NCBI GenBank assembly: GCA_963848825.1
Contig: CAWKFA010000017.1
Coordinates: 1-64,000 of the forward strand
DNA length: 64,000 bases
From: CAVVSQ01 sp963848825
GTDB taxonomy: Bacteria; Planctomycetota; Planctomycetia; Gemmatales; Gemmataceae
Direction of reading: 5' to 3'
This document shows positions 7,544-18,265 of this stretch, piece after piece. Both the position numbers and the translations under genes were made by a program. Within the stretch, counting starts at the first letter, position 1, and every line of letters starts with the position of its first letter. The notes under the pieces were generated by a model. It saw only the letters and a list, made by a program, of their open reading frames with translations. It was not told the origin of the DNA and did not search any database.

Positions 7544-8861
7544 TTAGGATGAGTTGGCTGACAATTGGCAGCGCCCGGCCCCTGGCCAATGCACCTTTAA
7601 CGGCGCCGTCGGCGCGCTGCGCCACCGGCTTGCGGGTTGCCGCGGGGGGCTTGCTGCGGCGGGCGTCCGTCGCGCTGTCCGCGCGCGGTCCGTGTGACCG
7701 TTGCTTGCCGCTGCTAGCACCACGGTCCGGGCTGGCTTGTTTGTAATCGAAATCGGGCAGGGTGATGCGCGGCAGGCGCTGGCCAATCTGACGTTCAATG
7801 TCGGCCAGGGAGCGCTCCTCGCCGGGAGAGACGAGAACGAAGGCGTCCCCTTCCTGCTCGGCCCGGGCAGTACGGCCGATGCGGTGCACATAATCATCGG
7901 GCACGTCGGGTACGTCGTAGCTGATGACATGGGTGATATTGTCCACATCCAGGCCACGGGAAGCGATGTTGGTGGCCACCACGACCTGGTAGTCGCCCCG
8001 CCGAAAGCCTTCCATGACGCGCCGTCGCTGCGCCTGGGTGAGGTTGCTATGCAGTTCGGCCACGGCGAAACCGTCGGCGTCGATGGTCTTGGCCAGGCGC
8101 TTGGCGGAATGCTTGGTGCGCGTGAAGACGAGCACCAGGGGCATCTCGGTGTGGCGCAATAAATGGCGCAGGAGGGGGCCCTTGAGATGTTCGGCCACGG
8201 GATAGGCGGCCTGGGTGATGCCCACCGCGGGGCGCTGTGCCGGCCAATCTGGATGATTTCCGGCTCGCGCAAGATGTCCCGGGAAAGCGTGACGATCACC
8301 GGCGGCATGGTGGCGGAAAAGAGCAGCGTATGTTTGCGGGCGGGCAGGCGTGCGATGATTCGCTTGAGATCGGGCAGAAAGCCCATGTCCAGCATCTGGT
8401 CGGCCTCATCGAGGACCAGGGTATGCAGTTGATCGAAACGCGGCCTGGTTTAGCCGCATATGATCGAGGAGCCGGCCGGGGGTGGCGATAATAATGTCCA
8501 CGCCGGCGCGTAGCACCCTTTCCTGCGGCCCCATGGGAGTGCCGCCCACGACCAGGCCAAATTTAAGCGGCGTATGATAGCCGAGCCCCAAGGAGACGTC
8601 GGTGATTTGCTGGGCCAGCTCGCGGGTGGGCGTGATAATCAGCGCATGCGTGGTGCCGCGCCGCAATGTCAGCAGCCGATGCATGATGGGCAGCAGGAAG
8701 GCGGCGGTCTTGCCGGTGCCTGTCTGGGCCGTGGCGATAAGGTCACGTCCGGCGAGGATAGGAGGAATGGCCTGAGCCTGGATGGGCGTCGGGTCGGTGT
8801 AATGCATCTCTTTGGTAGCCTGGACGAGCTGGGGATGCAGACCAAGTGCCTTGAAGGGCAT
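7544..8861 (-). CDS. rhlE: DEAD-box ATP-dependent RNA helicase, RhlE-like (two frameshifts)
   Basis: An RNA-unwinding helicase with all core motifs: Q motif (DPTPIQAQAIP), Walker A AQTGTGKTA, TPTRELA, TPGRLLDHM, DEAD in LVLDEADQML, SAT in LLFSATMPPV, and domain 2 with VFTRTKHSAKRL, TNIASRGLDV and HRIGRTARA. A basic low-complexity tail follows. ATG 8861 starts MPFKALGLHP. Two single-base frameshifts are needed, near 8440 (just before DEAD) and near 8235 (just after domain 1). The true C-terminus is unsure: one frame stops at 7544, another stays open to 7257. Likely roles are ribosome assembly or mRNA decay. Confidence 0.88.
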
Positions 8862-8979
8862 GCGGGACTCCTAGGGACAACCGTCACGGTGTCCGGAAAA
8901 GGAGTATTGTATGAGAACCGGCGGTATTTGCTGGTTTTGGTGCGGCATTTCTGAGGGGCAGGGCCGAAATGCGCCGCTT

Positions 8980-9507
8980 TCACTCGCAATTGCAGGTCTG
9001 CAAAACGAAAAACAACTTGAGTTCAACGTCGGGGCAGCGGCCGCGATACATCGCCCCAAGATATACGCCCGGAGAGACCTCACGCATCTCATCCCTGAAC
9101 GTCTGACCAGACCCTGGACGTACCGCTGTAATCCATGATGATGGCCGGCTTGCCGTCGATCCAGCTGGTACCATGGCTGACCTGGGCGCGAATCGCGCGG
9201 AGGCCGCACCATTGATTGATGAGCGTGCCCTCGTCGGCGTTGAAATGCTTGCCCTTCCAGAGAAACGACGTCATGTTGCCTTTGACGCCCGCCAGTGGCA
9301 TACACGGACAATACTTGACGCGTCCCGCGCGAACCCATGGGGGATTGCTCCGGGTTCGGCCTGGCGATAGATGCATTCGAGCTCATGCCAGCTTAGCGAC
9401 GCGAGGTTTTCAGGGGAAAACGCAGGCTCCGCTCCCATTGAAAAGGAGGCCCAGCCCAAAAGCAACAGGACAACGGGCATCGACTTTGGCAATGGCCGGG
9501 ACATCAT
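8980..9507 (-). CDS. secreted hypothetical protein (frameshifted)
   Basis: ATG 9507 opens a signal peptide (SMPVVLLLLGWASFSMGAEP). A mature domain follows, with LSWHELECIYRQAEPGAIPH, then after a frameshift near 9330 MTSFLWKGKHFNADEGTLIN and KPAIIMDYSGTSRVWSDV, and after another near 9105 RDEMREVSPGVYLGAMY. The reconstructed protein is about 175 residues. The pattern of an ordered substrate-pocket strand (WKGKxF...DYSG) followed by YLGAMY occurs in exported proteins of planctomycetes, but I cannot name the family with confidence. It ends before an AT-richer gap to the helicase. Confidence 0.6.
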
Positions 9508-9864
9508 GGAAGTCTCCAGGGTGGTTCGTCAAGGTGCAAGCCAGGGACTTCGGTTGATATCGCCAGAAAGACTGGTGGCAATCAGGAGAAGAGGCCGCGG
9601 GATATTGAAAAGATGGCCCGTGCGTGCTGTAAAGCGGTGCAGTCCTTACAGAAGGGCGCGGGGTATGGTTGGGGTGGCCGGGTCTTGGGCGGATTTCGCT
9701 GGCTCTTTCATGATGGCACGCGAATATCCCACCTAAGAACGTCTGCATTCCAACACAAATCGGTCGGAGTATTTTTTTCTTGTTTCCGTCCATAAGGCCG
9801 ATAAACTTAAGTAATTGCGACGCGCGTTCCTGTTGCCGTCCCATCCAATTGAGCTGATTGAGCC
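9508..9864. other. non-coding stretch between divergent genes
   Basis: Separates a minus-strand secreted protein gene from the plus-strand DUF1549/DUF1553 gene, so promoters for both should lie here. I see no clear -35/-10 pair or coding signal. Confidence 0.45.
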
Positions 9865-12058
9865 ATGCCATCGCGAGGCTGGTCCATCCTTGTTTTCCTT
9901 CTGCCGCTGGCCACGCCCGTGGCCAGGGCCGATGAGCGCCCCGCCAGCCAGGGCGATATCACTTTCGAGCGCGACGTGCAGCCTATCATGGCACGCTTTG
10001 GCTGCAATGGCGGGGCCTGTCATGGCAAAGCGGGCGGGCAGAACAATTTTCAGCTTTCCTTGCTGGGCTTCGATGCCGATTCTGATTTTGCGCCTTGACG
10101 CAGGAGGCGCGTGGGCGGCGCATTTTTCCATCAGCACCCGAATTCAGTTTACTGCTGCAAAAGCCGACCGGGCAACTACCTCATGGCGGGGGCGTGCGCT
10201 TGACGAGGGGAGATTATGGCTACGAAGTGCTGCTGGGCTGGATTCGCGCCGGCACGCCGCGAACGCCGAAGTCGGCCCCGGTGCTCGAAAGAATTGAGGT
10301 AGAGCCAGCAGAGCGGATCATGACGGCGGGCGGGGAGCAGCCCCTGAAAGTGTTCGCGCATTATTCTGATCAGTCCAGGCGTGATGTCACGCACTTGACC
10401 ATGTTTCAATCCAACGACAGCACCAGCGCGGCGGTGAGCCCGACCGGTCTCATCAAAGCCGGGCCGCTGCCGGGCGAGGCGGCAATCATGGCGCGCTTCA
10501 TGGAGAAGTTCGCCGTCTGCAACGTCGTCATCCCGCTACCGACGCGGGTTCCCGCACAGTTCTACACGGCGTTGCCACGCTACAACGTCATCGATGGCCT
10601 GGTCTGGGACAAGCTCCAGCGCCTGGGCATCACTCCATCCGACCCGTGCAGCGACAGTGCTTTTCTGCGCCGTGCTTATCTCGATGCGCTGGGTCGGCTA
10701 CCCAGGCCAGAAGAAGCGCGTGCATTTCTCGCCGACCGGGCACCGGACCGGCGCCAACAACTGGTCGATCACGTGCTTGCCGGACCGGAATGGGCCGATT
10801 TATGGGCCAACAAATGGGCGGATTTACTGCGTCCGAACCCCTATCGCGTCGGCATCAAAGCGGTGCTTGGCCTGGATGCCTGGTTGCGCCCTCCTTTCGG
10901 CAGAACAAGCCCTACGACCAGTTCGTCCGCGAGATCATCACCGCGCAGGGCAGTACCTTTCATAACGGTGCCGTCACACTCTTTCGCGATCGCCGTGAAC
11001 CCGAGGAATTGACGACCGCCGTCAGTCAATTGTTTCTTGGCGTCCGGCTGGAATGCGCCAGGTGCCATCATCATCCGTTTGAGGCCTGGAGCCAGGAGGA
11101 CTTTTATCGTTTCGCCGCTTACTTCGCGCGCGTCGGCCGGAAGGGCACGGGCCTATCGCCCCCAATTTCCGGAGGCGAGGAGTTCGTATATACGGCTACC
11201 TCCGGCTCGGTCAAACATCCCCTCTCCAACCAGGTGATGCAGGCCAGGCCATTGTTTGGAACAGCGCCGCCGACCGAGGGAGAGCGCGACCCGCGACAGG
11301 TACTTGCCGATTGGATCGTCTCGGACAAAAATCCTTACTTTGCCAGGGTGCAGGCCAATCGGGTGTGGGCCGATCTGATGGGCCGAGGCCTGGTGGACCC
11401 CGTCGACGACTTGCGTGCCAGCAATCCGGCCAGCAATGGACCCCTCCTGGATGCCCTGGCCGATCATTTCCGCGGCGCCGGTTACGATCTCAAGAAACTG
11501 CAACGCCTCATCATGACATCGTACGTGTATGGCCTTGGGTCTTTGCCCGGCGACCGCAACGTCGCCGACACGCGCAATTTCTCCCGGCATTATCGCCAAC
11601 GTTTGCGTGCCGAAGTGCTTCTGGATGCTGCCAGCGACATCACGGGCATGGCGGAGAATTTCGCTGCCATGCCGATCGGTGCCCGCGCGGTCGAACTCTG
11701 GACCGTACGGTCGCAATCGGTGTTTCTCGATAGTTTTGGGCGGCCCGACCCCAATCAGGACCCGCCTTGCGAGCGCACCAGCGATACCAGCGTCGTCCAG
11801 GTGCTGCACTTGATGAATTCACCGAAGTTGCACGCCAAGGTGACAGGCGACGGCGGCCGGGCCGCGCTCCTGGCGGCGAGCAAAAAGACGCCGGCGGAAA
11901 TAGTCGAGGAGCTTTATCTACTCGTCTATAGCCGTTTTCCGACCGGTAGCGAACAAAGAATAGGCGAGGATGTCTTTAGTGGCGTCCCTCGCCGCCGCGC
12001 AACGGAAGATCTCCTTTGGGCGCTGCTGAATTCGCCCGAGTTTATGTTCAAGGATTAA
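9865..12058 (+). CDS. DUF1549/DUF1553 secreted cytochrome-like protein (two frameshifts)
   Basis: A protein of about 730 residues of the planctomycete DUF1549-DUF1553 family. Residues 1-23 form a signal peptide. A PSCyt-like start with a haem-type Cys pair follows (MARFGCNGGACHGKAGG), then a bacterial Ig-like stretch (RIEVEPAERIMTAGGEQPL). DUF1549 carries FLRRAYLDALGRLP and LECARCHHHPFEAWSQEDFY, and DUF1553 carries ANRVWADLMGRGLVDPVDDL and PVVQVLHLMNSP-like segments. Frameshifts near 10095 and 10900 split it. It heads a three-gene set with DUF1501 and PPC proteins; family members are exported and suspected of polysaccharide or redox roles. The function is not established. Confidence 0.9.
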
Positions 12059-12088
12059 TAGGTTTTATCTTCGCTGGAGGATCTGCCT

Positions 12089-13396
12089 GTGGTAAATCGG
12101 CGCGATTGCCTGAAACTTGGGCTCGGAGCGCTATTCGGCGGCAGTTTTGTCGATGCCTTGCGGCTGCGTGCCGCAGGCGTCTGCCAGCGATGCTGGTGCA
12201 GTGCGAAAGGCACAGAGCTGTATTCTCATTTGGATGGATGGCGGTCCGACGCACTATGAAACATTCGACCCCAAGCCAGATGCGCCCAGTGAAATCCGTG
12301 GCGACTTTCGACCCATCGCCACGCGCCTGCCGGGTGTCTTTTTCTCGGAGCATATGAAACGCCTGGCTGGCCTTGCCGACAAATTTGCCGTGGTGCGGTC
12401 TATTCACCACAATCAGGGCAATCATGGGGCTGGCAATCACTACATGATGACCGGCGCTCCCCGCGCATCCCGGTCGGTTGCGGCGCCTTCGTTAGCTTTC
12501 ATCCCAGCCTGGGCTCGGTGACCGCCCACGAACGCGCCGCGCCCGGCGGTTTGCCTGCCTATTTCACCATGCCGCAAATGACGCGCTCGGGCGGCCCAAA
12601 CTTCCTGGGGGCACGCTATGCGCCTTTTGTCGTCAGTGATGACCCCATGGACGTTCAATTTCAGGTGCGCGATGTGGCCTTGCCGCGCGGCCTCAGCGGC
12701 GACCGCTTCGACTCGCGCCGCGAACTACGTGCCGAAGTGGACCGTATGCAGCGCCTCCTCGATCCCGCCGCCGGCGACCCCGTGCTCGGCCTCGATGAGC
12801 ACTACCAGCAGGGTTACGACCTCATTACCTCCAAACAGGCTCAGGCAGCCTTCAATATTCACAGCGAGCCCAACCATGTGCGCGATCGCTATGGCCGCAA
12901 CCCGTTCGGGCAGCGCGCTCTCCTGGCGAGGCGTTTAGTGGAAGCCGGCGTCCCCTTCATCACTCTCAATGAAGGTGGCTGGGACCACCACACCGTTTTG
13001 TTCACGTCGCTGGCCCAGCGCCTGCCACGCTTCGAAGCGACGATTGCCGCCTTGATCGAAGATTTGTCCCAGCGCGGGCTGCTGGAAACCACGATGGTCA
13101 TTGCCATGGGGGAGTTTGGCCGTACGCCGAAAATCAACAAGGATGCCGGCCGCGATCATTGGTCCAATGCCATGTCCGTAATGTTCGCCGGCGGCGGCAC
13201 ACCCGGCGGCCAGGTGGTCGGCGGCACGGACGTACGCGGCTATAGCGCCATCGGCCATACGCATGGGCCGGAGAACCTAGCTTCCACGATTTATCTTAAA
13301 CTCGGCATCGATCCGGCCAAGGTTCTCTATACACCGCAAGGAAGGCCAACGCATTTGGTCAGCGATCCCAGTCCGATCCAGGAACTCATGGGCTGA
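12089..13396 (+). CDS. DUF1501 family protein (two frameshifts)
   Basis: A sulfatase-like DUF1501 protein of about 435 residues. GTG 12089 has GGAGG 9 nt upstream and opens a Tat-like leader, NRRDCLKLGLGALFGGSF. After a frameshift near 12180 comes the family start CILIWMDGGPTHYETFDPKP, then FAVVRSIHHNQGNHGAGNHY. After a second frameshift near 12510 come VPFITLNEGGWDHHTVLF, MGEFGRTPKINKDAGRDHW and GYSAIGHTHGPENLASTIYL. These His/Asp-rich motifs are metal-site-like as in alkaline-phosphatase-fold enzymes. Only about 30 bp separate it from the DUF1549/1553 gene, its usual operon partner in planctomycetes. Confidence 0.92.
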
Positions 13397-13503
13397 GACG
13401 TGCAATGATCGGACCGGCCTATGAATTCTTGCCGCTGCTCTAAAACTTGCCCCTGATCCCCTTTCGCCCCGCCTCCTCCCTGGTCAACAACGGTCCCTCA
13501 TCC

Positions 13504-15123
13504 ATGTTTAACCGGCATTTGTATATCGGCGTGCTCGGTCCAATCTTGGTCTGGACCGGCGCGATGGCTCACGCGGCGCCGCCTGTCGTGAACACTTTTT
13601 ACCCTGCCGGGGCCCAACGAGGCACGACGGTGACTGTAAGCGCGGAGGGCGCCTTCTCACACTGGCCAGTCAAAGTCTGGGTAAACCGGCCAGGCCTCGA
13701 AGTCATCGCCGCCAAGGAGAACGGCAAGTTGCGGGTTACGGTCGCGGACGATGCCGTGCCAGGGCCGTATTTCATTCGCTTGTTCGATAAAGAAGGCGCG
13801 AGCGTCGCCCGGCCATTCGTTGTCGGCACCTTGCCGGAAGTGATGGAACAAGAACCGAACGATGATTACAAGAAGCCGCAAAGGCTCGACAAATCGCGCG
13901 TCCTCGTGAACGGCCGGCTCGCCAAGGCGGGCGATGTCGATACTTTCGCGCTAAGGCTTGAAAAAGGCCAAACGCTGGTCGCGTCCCTGGAAGCGAATCG
14001 CACGCTACGCTCGCCCATGGACGCGCACCTGCAAATATTAACGATGGATGGCTTCGTCCTGGCACACAACGACGATTTTCACGGCCTCGATCCGCAAATC
14101 GTGTTCGCTGTCCCGAAAGAGGGGACCTATTTGGTCCGGACATTCGCGTTTCCCTCGGTGCCCGATTCGACAATCCGTTATGCCGGGGGGGACAAATTCG
14201 TCTATCGCCTGACGCTGACCACAGGACCTTTCTTCGACTATGCCTATCCCCTGGCCGTGAGCCGAAGCATGCCTGGCGACGTTGACATGATTGGCTGGAA
14301 CTTACCCGCGACGCTACGCACGCTTCCCGTTCACGCGGGTGAAGGGCGCGATGCCACGCTCTATCACCCGGACAGCGCCAACTCGGTGCTGGTTCGACTC
14401 GAACCACACGCTGCGCTCGTTAAATCGGCTCAACAAACAGCCGCGCCAACCCACAACAGATTGCGCTTCCGATCACGCTGACAGGCCGGCTGGAGAAGGC
14501 TGGCGCCGTCGATTTTTACCAGTTCGAAGCCAAGAAAGGCCAAAAACTTTCGTTTCGCGCGGAGGCCCAATCGCTGGGCCTGCCTACCGAGCCTGTATTG
14601 GCCATCACCGACCAGCAGAGCAAAAAACTGACCAAGGAACCGGTCGCCCACGCCTGGCAAAGATCCGACCCTTGCCTTCACCGTGCCGCAGGACGGTTCG
14701 TTCATCCTGGAAATACGCGACCTTTATGGCACCGGCAGCCTTCGCCACGTCTACCGGCTACAAGCCGCTCTTGTCATGCCCGATTTTGCCCTGAAACTTA
14801 CGACGGATCGTTTCGTCGTGGCCCCCGGCAAAACTCTGGATATTCCGATTACCGTCGAGCGCTCGAACGGATTGACCAAGGAAATTACCGTGGAGGTGCT
14901 TGGCCTGCCGGAAACGGTGACTTATGCAACGCTACCGGCGGCAAAGTCCAAAGGCAGCACGCTGACTCTCCGGCTGACAGCCGCCGAGGGAGCGTTCTCT
15001 GGGCCGATAAATATTGTCGGCAAATGCCAAAATGAAGGTGAAATGAGTCACGTGGCGCAAGCCACGGTCGCGGATCTGGGGAGCCTGACGGCAGATCTGT
15101 GGCTCACCATTCTGGAGAAATAG
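13504..15123 (+). CDS. pre-peptidase C-terminal (PPC) domain secreted protein (two frameshifts)
   Basis: A protein of about 540 residues with a signal peptide (residues 1-23, ending AMAHAAPP). An Ig/IPT-like domain follows (VVNTFYPAGAQRGTTVTVSA), then a PPC bundle: EQEPNDDYKKPQRL, GRLAKAGDVDTFALRLEKGQ and MDAHLQILTMDGFVLAHNDD. A second PPC copy reads GRLEKAGAVDFYQFEAKKGQ. Frameshifts lie near 14440 and 14655. It is the third member of the DUF1549/1553-DUF1501-PPC set. PPC domains are extracellular beta-sandwich modules; here they probably act in adhesion or polymer binding, which is inference. Confidence 0.88.
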
Positions 15124-15212
15124 AGTACGTGTCAGTTGCCGGACCCAATTGCCTGACTATCGCCAGGCATTGGGCACGACAACTGACAACCCAAAAAACT
15201 CACCAGGTACTG

Positions 15213-16571
15213 CTAAATTGTCCAGCCCTTGCGATACTCGCGGTGAATGAACTGGTCCGCCGCCGGCAGGCCGCGAGCGCGGAGGTTCACGGAGTCCCAG
15301 TCGATGCGCTTGCCGACGCGGATGGCGACATTGCCGAGGAGCGCCATCTCGGTCAACGGTCCGCCATATTCCGTGAAGTTGGACATGGCCGGCGCCCCAC
15401 CCTTGCAGGCGCGGAGCCATTCCTGGTGGGGATTGTTGCCCGGCGCACGCGGAATCGTGGGCTGTGGGGGCTGGTAGCCTTCATAGTTTTTCGTGGGCAG
15501 CAAGACATGCCGCTGGCCGTAGTCGTCGGGCGAATACATCGAGCCCTTGTTGCCGACGATCACGCAGCCGCTGCCGCCTATCTTTTGACCCTGCAGAAGT
15601 TCTGCCGGTGGCCGGCGAACCTCGTACCATTTTAGGGTCACGGGCGGCCGTTTGCCGCGCGCCGGGAATTCATAAGTGACCATCAGTCCCATGCGCGGAA
15701 CGTTATCGGCGGGCGAGCCCGAGGGCGGGCTTTGATTGTTCACGGGCCGGTCTGTCTCGGCCACGACGGAGGAGGGAGCGCCAAGCTCGAGCGCCATGTA
15801 CGGCAGGTTCATCGTATGGCAGGCCATATCGCCAATGGCGCCGGTGCCGAAATCCCACCATCCACGCCATTTGAAAGGCACGTAGCCAGCGTTGTAGGCT
15901 CGTTCCGGTGCCGGGCCTAGCCAAAGGTCCCAGGCGAGCGTCTTGGGAACGGGCTGACCGGGCAAGGCTTTTTCCATGCCCTGCGGCCAAATAGGACGAT
16001 TTGTCCAGATGTGAACTTCGCGGACGTCGCCGAGGGCGCCCGACCGAACGATCTCCGCTGCCTGGCGCAAGCCGGCGCCCGCGGTGCCCTGGTTGCCCAT
16101 CTGGGTAGCAACTTTTTGCTTGGCGGCCACGATGCCCATCTGGCGAGCTTCCCAGACGCTGTGCGTCAGGGGTTTTTCGCAGTAGACATGTTTGCCGAGC
16201 TTCATCGCGGCGATGCCGGCGAAGGCATGATGATGGTCCGGCGTGCAAACGGCCACCGCTTCGATGTCCTTTTGCTTGTCGAGCATTTCGCGATAATCTT
16301 TGTACTTGGTCGCGCCGGGAAACCGGTTGAAATTCTTGGCGGCCTGGCTGTCATTGACGTCGCACAGGGCGACCATGTTTTCCTTGGCGAGAGCATTGAC
16401 GCTGGCATCGCCCCGCCCGGCAGCGCCGATCACGGCGACATTCAGTCGATTCATCGGATCGTTTTGACGCTGCGCCCGCGATTCCGTGATGTCGGCCACC
16501 GCGAAATAACCCACCCCGGCCGCCGCGGCGCTTGCTTTCATGAAGCGCCGGCGATTCATCTTCCCGCTCAT
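15213..16571 (-). CDS. Gfo/Idh/MocA family oxidoreductase, Tat-exported
   Basis: An intact 452-residue protein. ATG 16571 has AGGAG 8 nt upstream. A Tat leader (NRRRFMKASAAAAGVGYFAV) precedes the NAD(P)-binding domain: VAVIGAAGRGDASVNAL, VALCDVND, VCTPDHHHAFAGIAAMKLGK and the catalytic-type EKP in HVYCEKPLTHSVWEA. The C-terminal beta-sheet domain has GGWWDFGTGAIGDMACH-like motifs (WWDFGTGAIGDMACHTMNLP). Family members oxidise or reduce sugars and inositols; exported members are abundant in planctomycetes. No frameshift. It converges on the PPC gene and is divergent from the amidohydrolase. Confidence 0.93.
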   Translation of the reverse strand: MSGKMNRRRFMKASAAAAGVGYFAVADITESRAQRQNDPMNRLNVAVIGAAGRGDASVNALAKENMVALCDVNDSQAAKNFNRFPGATKYKDYREMLDKQKDIEAVAVCTPDHHHAFAGIAAMKLGKHVYCEKPLTHSVWEARQMGIVAAKQKVATQMGNQGTAGAGLRQAAEIVRSGALGDVREVHIWTNRPIWPQGMEKALPGQPVPKTLAWDLWLGPAPERAYNAGYVPFKWRGWWDFGTGAIGDMACHTMNLPYMALELGAPSSVVAETDRPVNNQSPPSGSPADNVPRMGLMVTYEFPARGKRPPVTLKWYEVRRPPAELLQGQKIGGSGCVIVGNKGSMYSPDDYGQRHVLLPTKNYEGYQPPQPTIPRAPGNNPHQEWLRACKGGAPAMSNFTEYGGPLTEMALLGNVAIRVGKRIDWDSVNLRARGLPAADQFIHREYRKGWTI

Positions 16572-16952
16572 TTGTGGACTCCTACTCATGTTGGAGAGAA
16601 AGGGGACAAACAGAGAGGGGCACCCACCATCACCGTATCGGCCCGCTACCAAAGCGAACGCCACGCCTCAGAGCCCTCTCGGCGCTCGGCCATTCTACGC
16701 CAAGAAAGTCCGCTTCGCCAGAGGGTGAATCCTGTTAAGTCTTCTTTGACGGGAAGGGACCAATTCGCCGGAATGTGGGCGGTAATTCGAATTACATTGG
16801 GGCGGCGGAGCGTTGATCAAGAGACAGGGAAGTTTTTCATGTGCACCTGGTCGGAAAATTGCGTTAAGGATGGTAATCTGTTTGTCGGATAGTAGGATAC
16901 GGCCATCGCCAATCAGATATCCTGGGCAGTTTCTTTCGCGGAGGATAATACC
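16572..16952. promoter_or_regulatory. divergent intergenic region
   Basis: 381 bp between two divergent genes for Tat-type exported enzymes (oxidoreductase and amidohydrolase). It must contain both promoters. I cannot point to a convincing operator; no coding frame of note. Confidence 0.45.
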
Positions 16953-17933
16953 ATGAAACGACGTGCCTTCCTGAAGACCGCGGGAGCGCTTACCGCGCTG
17001 GCCGCCTCGAAACTTGCGCAGCCGAACATGGCGCAGCCGAACTTGGCGCAGCCGAACAGGGTGCGGCCGAGCCGGCCCCCGCCATTCCCATCGTCGATAC
17101 CCATGTGCATTTGTGGGATCTCACGCGCTTCCGGCTGCCCTGGATTCAAAAGAACTCGCCGCTCAATCGCAGCCATGTCATGAAGGATTATTTGACGGCC
17201 GTGGATGGACTCAATGTCGTCAAGGGTATCTACATGGAAGTGGACGTGGAAGTCGGGCAGCAGCGCGCCGAGGCGGAATATGTCTTTGAGATCTGCCGGG
17301 AAAACAAGTACGCCGCTGAAGGCAGCCGTCATTTCCGGCCGCCCGGCCAGTGATGATTTTCGCAAGTACCTCGAGGGCTTTCAGCGCAACCGCTACCTCA
17401 AGGGGGTTCGTCAGGTGCTGCATAGCGACGCGACACCGCCCGGCTTTTGTCTGGCCCCCAATTTCGTGCGCGGCGTGCGCTTGCTGGGAGAAATGGGCCT
17501 CAGTTTCGACCTCTGCCTGCGCTCCGCCGACCTGGGAGATGGCGTCAAACTCATCGAAGCCTGTCCCGGCACGCGCTTCATCCTCGATCATTGCGGCAAC
17601 ATGAACGTGCAGGCCAAGGACCGGACGCAGTGGCAGCGCGACATGCAGCGCCTGGCGAGCGCCACGAATATCGTCTGCAAGGTATCGGGAATCGTGGCTT
17701 CGGCACGGCCGAAGAACTGGACAGCGGACGACCTGGCCCCCATCATCAACCACACGCTGCAGGCCTTCGGCCCCGACCGCGTCATGTTCGGAGGCGACTG
17801 GCCGGTTTGCACGCTGACGGCCACGTACCGTCAATGGGTGCAAGCCCTGCAAACCATCGTCCGCGGGCGCCCCGCCGAAGAACAACGCAAGTTGTTTCAC
17901 GACAACGCGACGAGATTTTATGGGCTGGCGTAG
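16953..17933 (+). CDS. amidohydrolase family (TIM-barrel) exported protein (two frameshifts)
   Basis: An amidohydrolase_2-type protein of about 325 residues. ATG 16953 follows GGAGG-like GCGGAGGATAATACC. A Tat-like leader (KRRAFLKTAGALTALAA) is followed by three 15-bp direct repeats encoding AQPN(M/L)/AQPNR. A frameshift near 17080 is needed before the metal motif IVDTHVHLWDLTRFRLPW (HxH), and another near 17325. Later motifs are TRFILDHCGNMN (His in DHCG) and RVMFGGDWPVCTL (Asp in GGDWP). The layout fits lactonase/decarboxylase-like amidohydrolases such as L-fuconolactonase, a common partner of Gfo/Idh/MocA sugar oxidoreductases. Substrate unknown. Confidence 0.85.
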
Positions 17934-18074
17934 GGGAACCGCTGCGGACCGTGAACCTCGGAGCCGAAATAGCAGCCCGCATCCTCCCGGCACAAGCCCG
18001 GCCTGTCCGATTTGCGAGACAGCGGCAGCGTCAGTATCTTACATGCCCCTGGCCATATGGGTAAAAGTATGTAT

Positions 18075-18092
18075 CGTGGGCTTAAGCCCACG
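18075..18092. repeat. 18-bp perfect palindrome (REP-like)
   Basis: cgtgggcttaagcccacg is self-complementary along its whole length. It sits in the 330-bp intergenic region between the amidohydrolase and the convergent sigma/WD40 gene. GGGCTTAAGCCC-type palindromes are typical of REP sequences mobilised by RAYT transposases, several of whose remnants lie in this window. It could alternatively end transcription from either side. Confidence 0.55.
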
Positions 18093-18265
18093 CGACACAC
18101 CCACGGCTAGAAATCGAGCGTGCCAGACGAAGTTGAACGTGGGCAGCCGACATATTCCAGCGACGATATCGTGGCCGCCCTTTGAGGATTCCATCTCCCA
18201 ACCGCATGACGAACCCCAGTAAAAAAGAACATACAAGAGCTAGGTTTGCGTCCACTCTGCTGCGA

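Noticed and set aside
8871..9386. 171-codon minus-strand frame overlapping the secreted protein at 8980-9507
   Set aside because: The signal peptide and ordered protein-like segments lie in the other two minus-strand frames.
16011..16892. 293-codon plus-strand frame opposite the Gfo/Idh/MocA gene
   Set aside because: Antisense shadow; the minus strand carries intact NAD-binding and EKP motifs.
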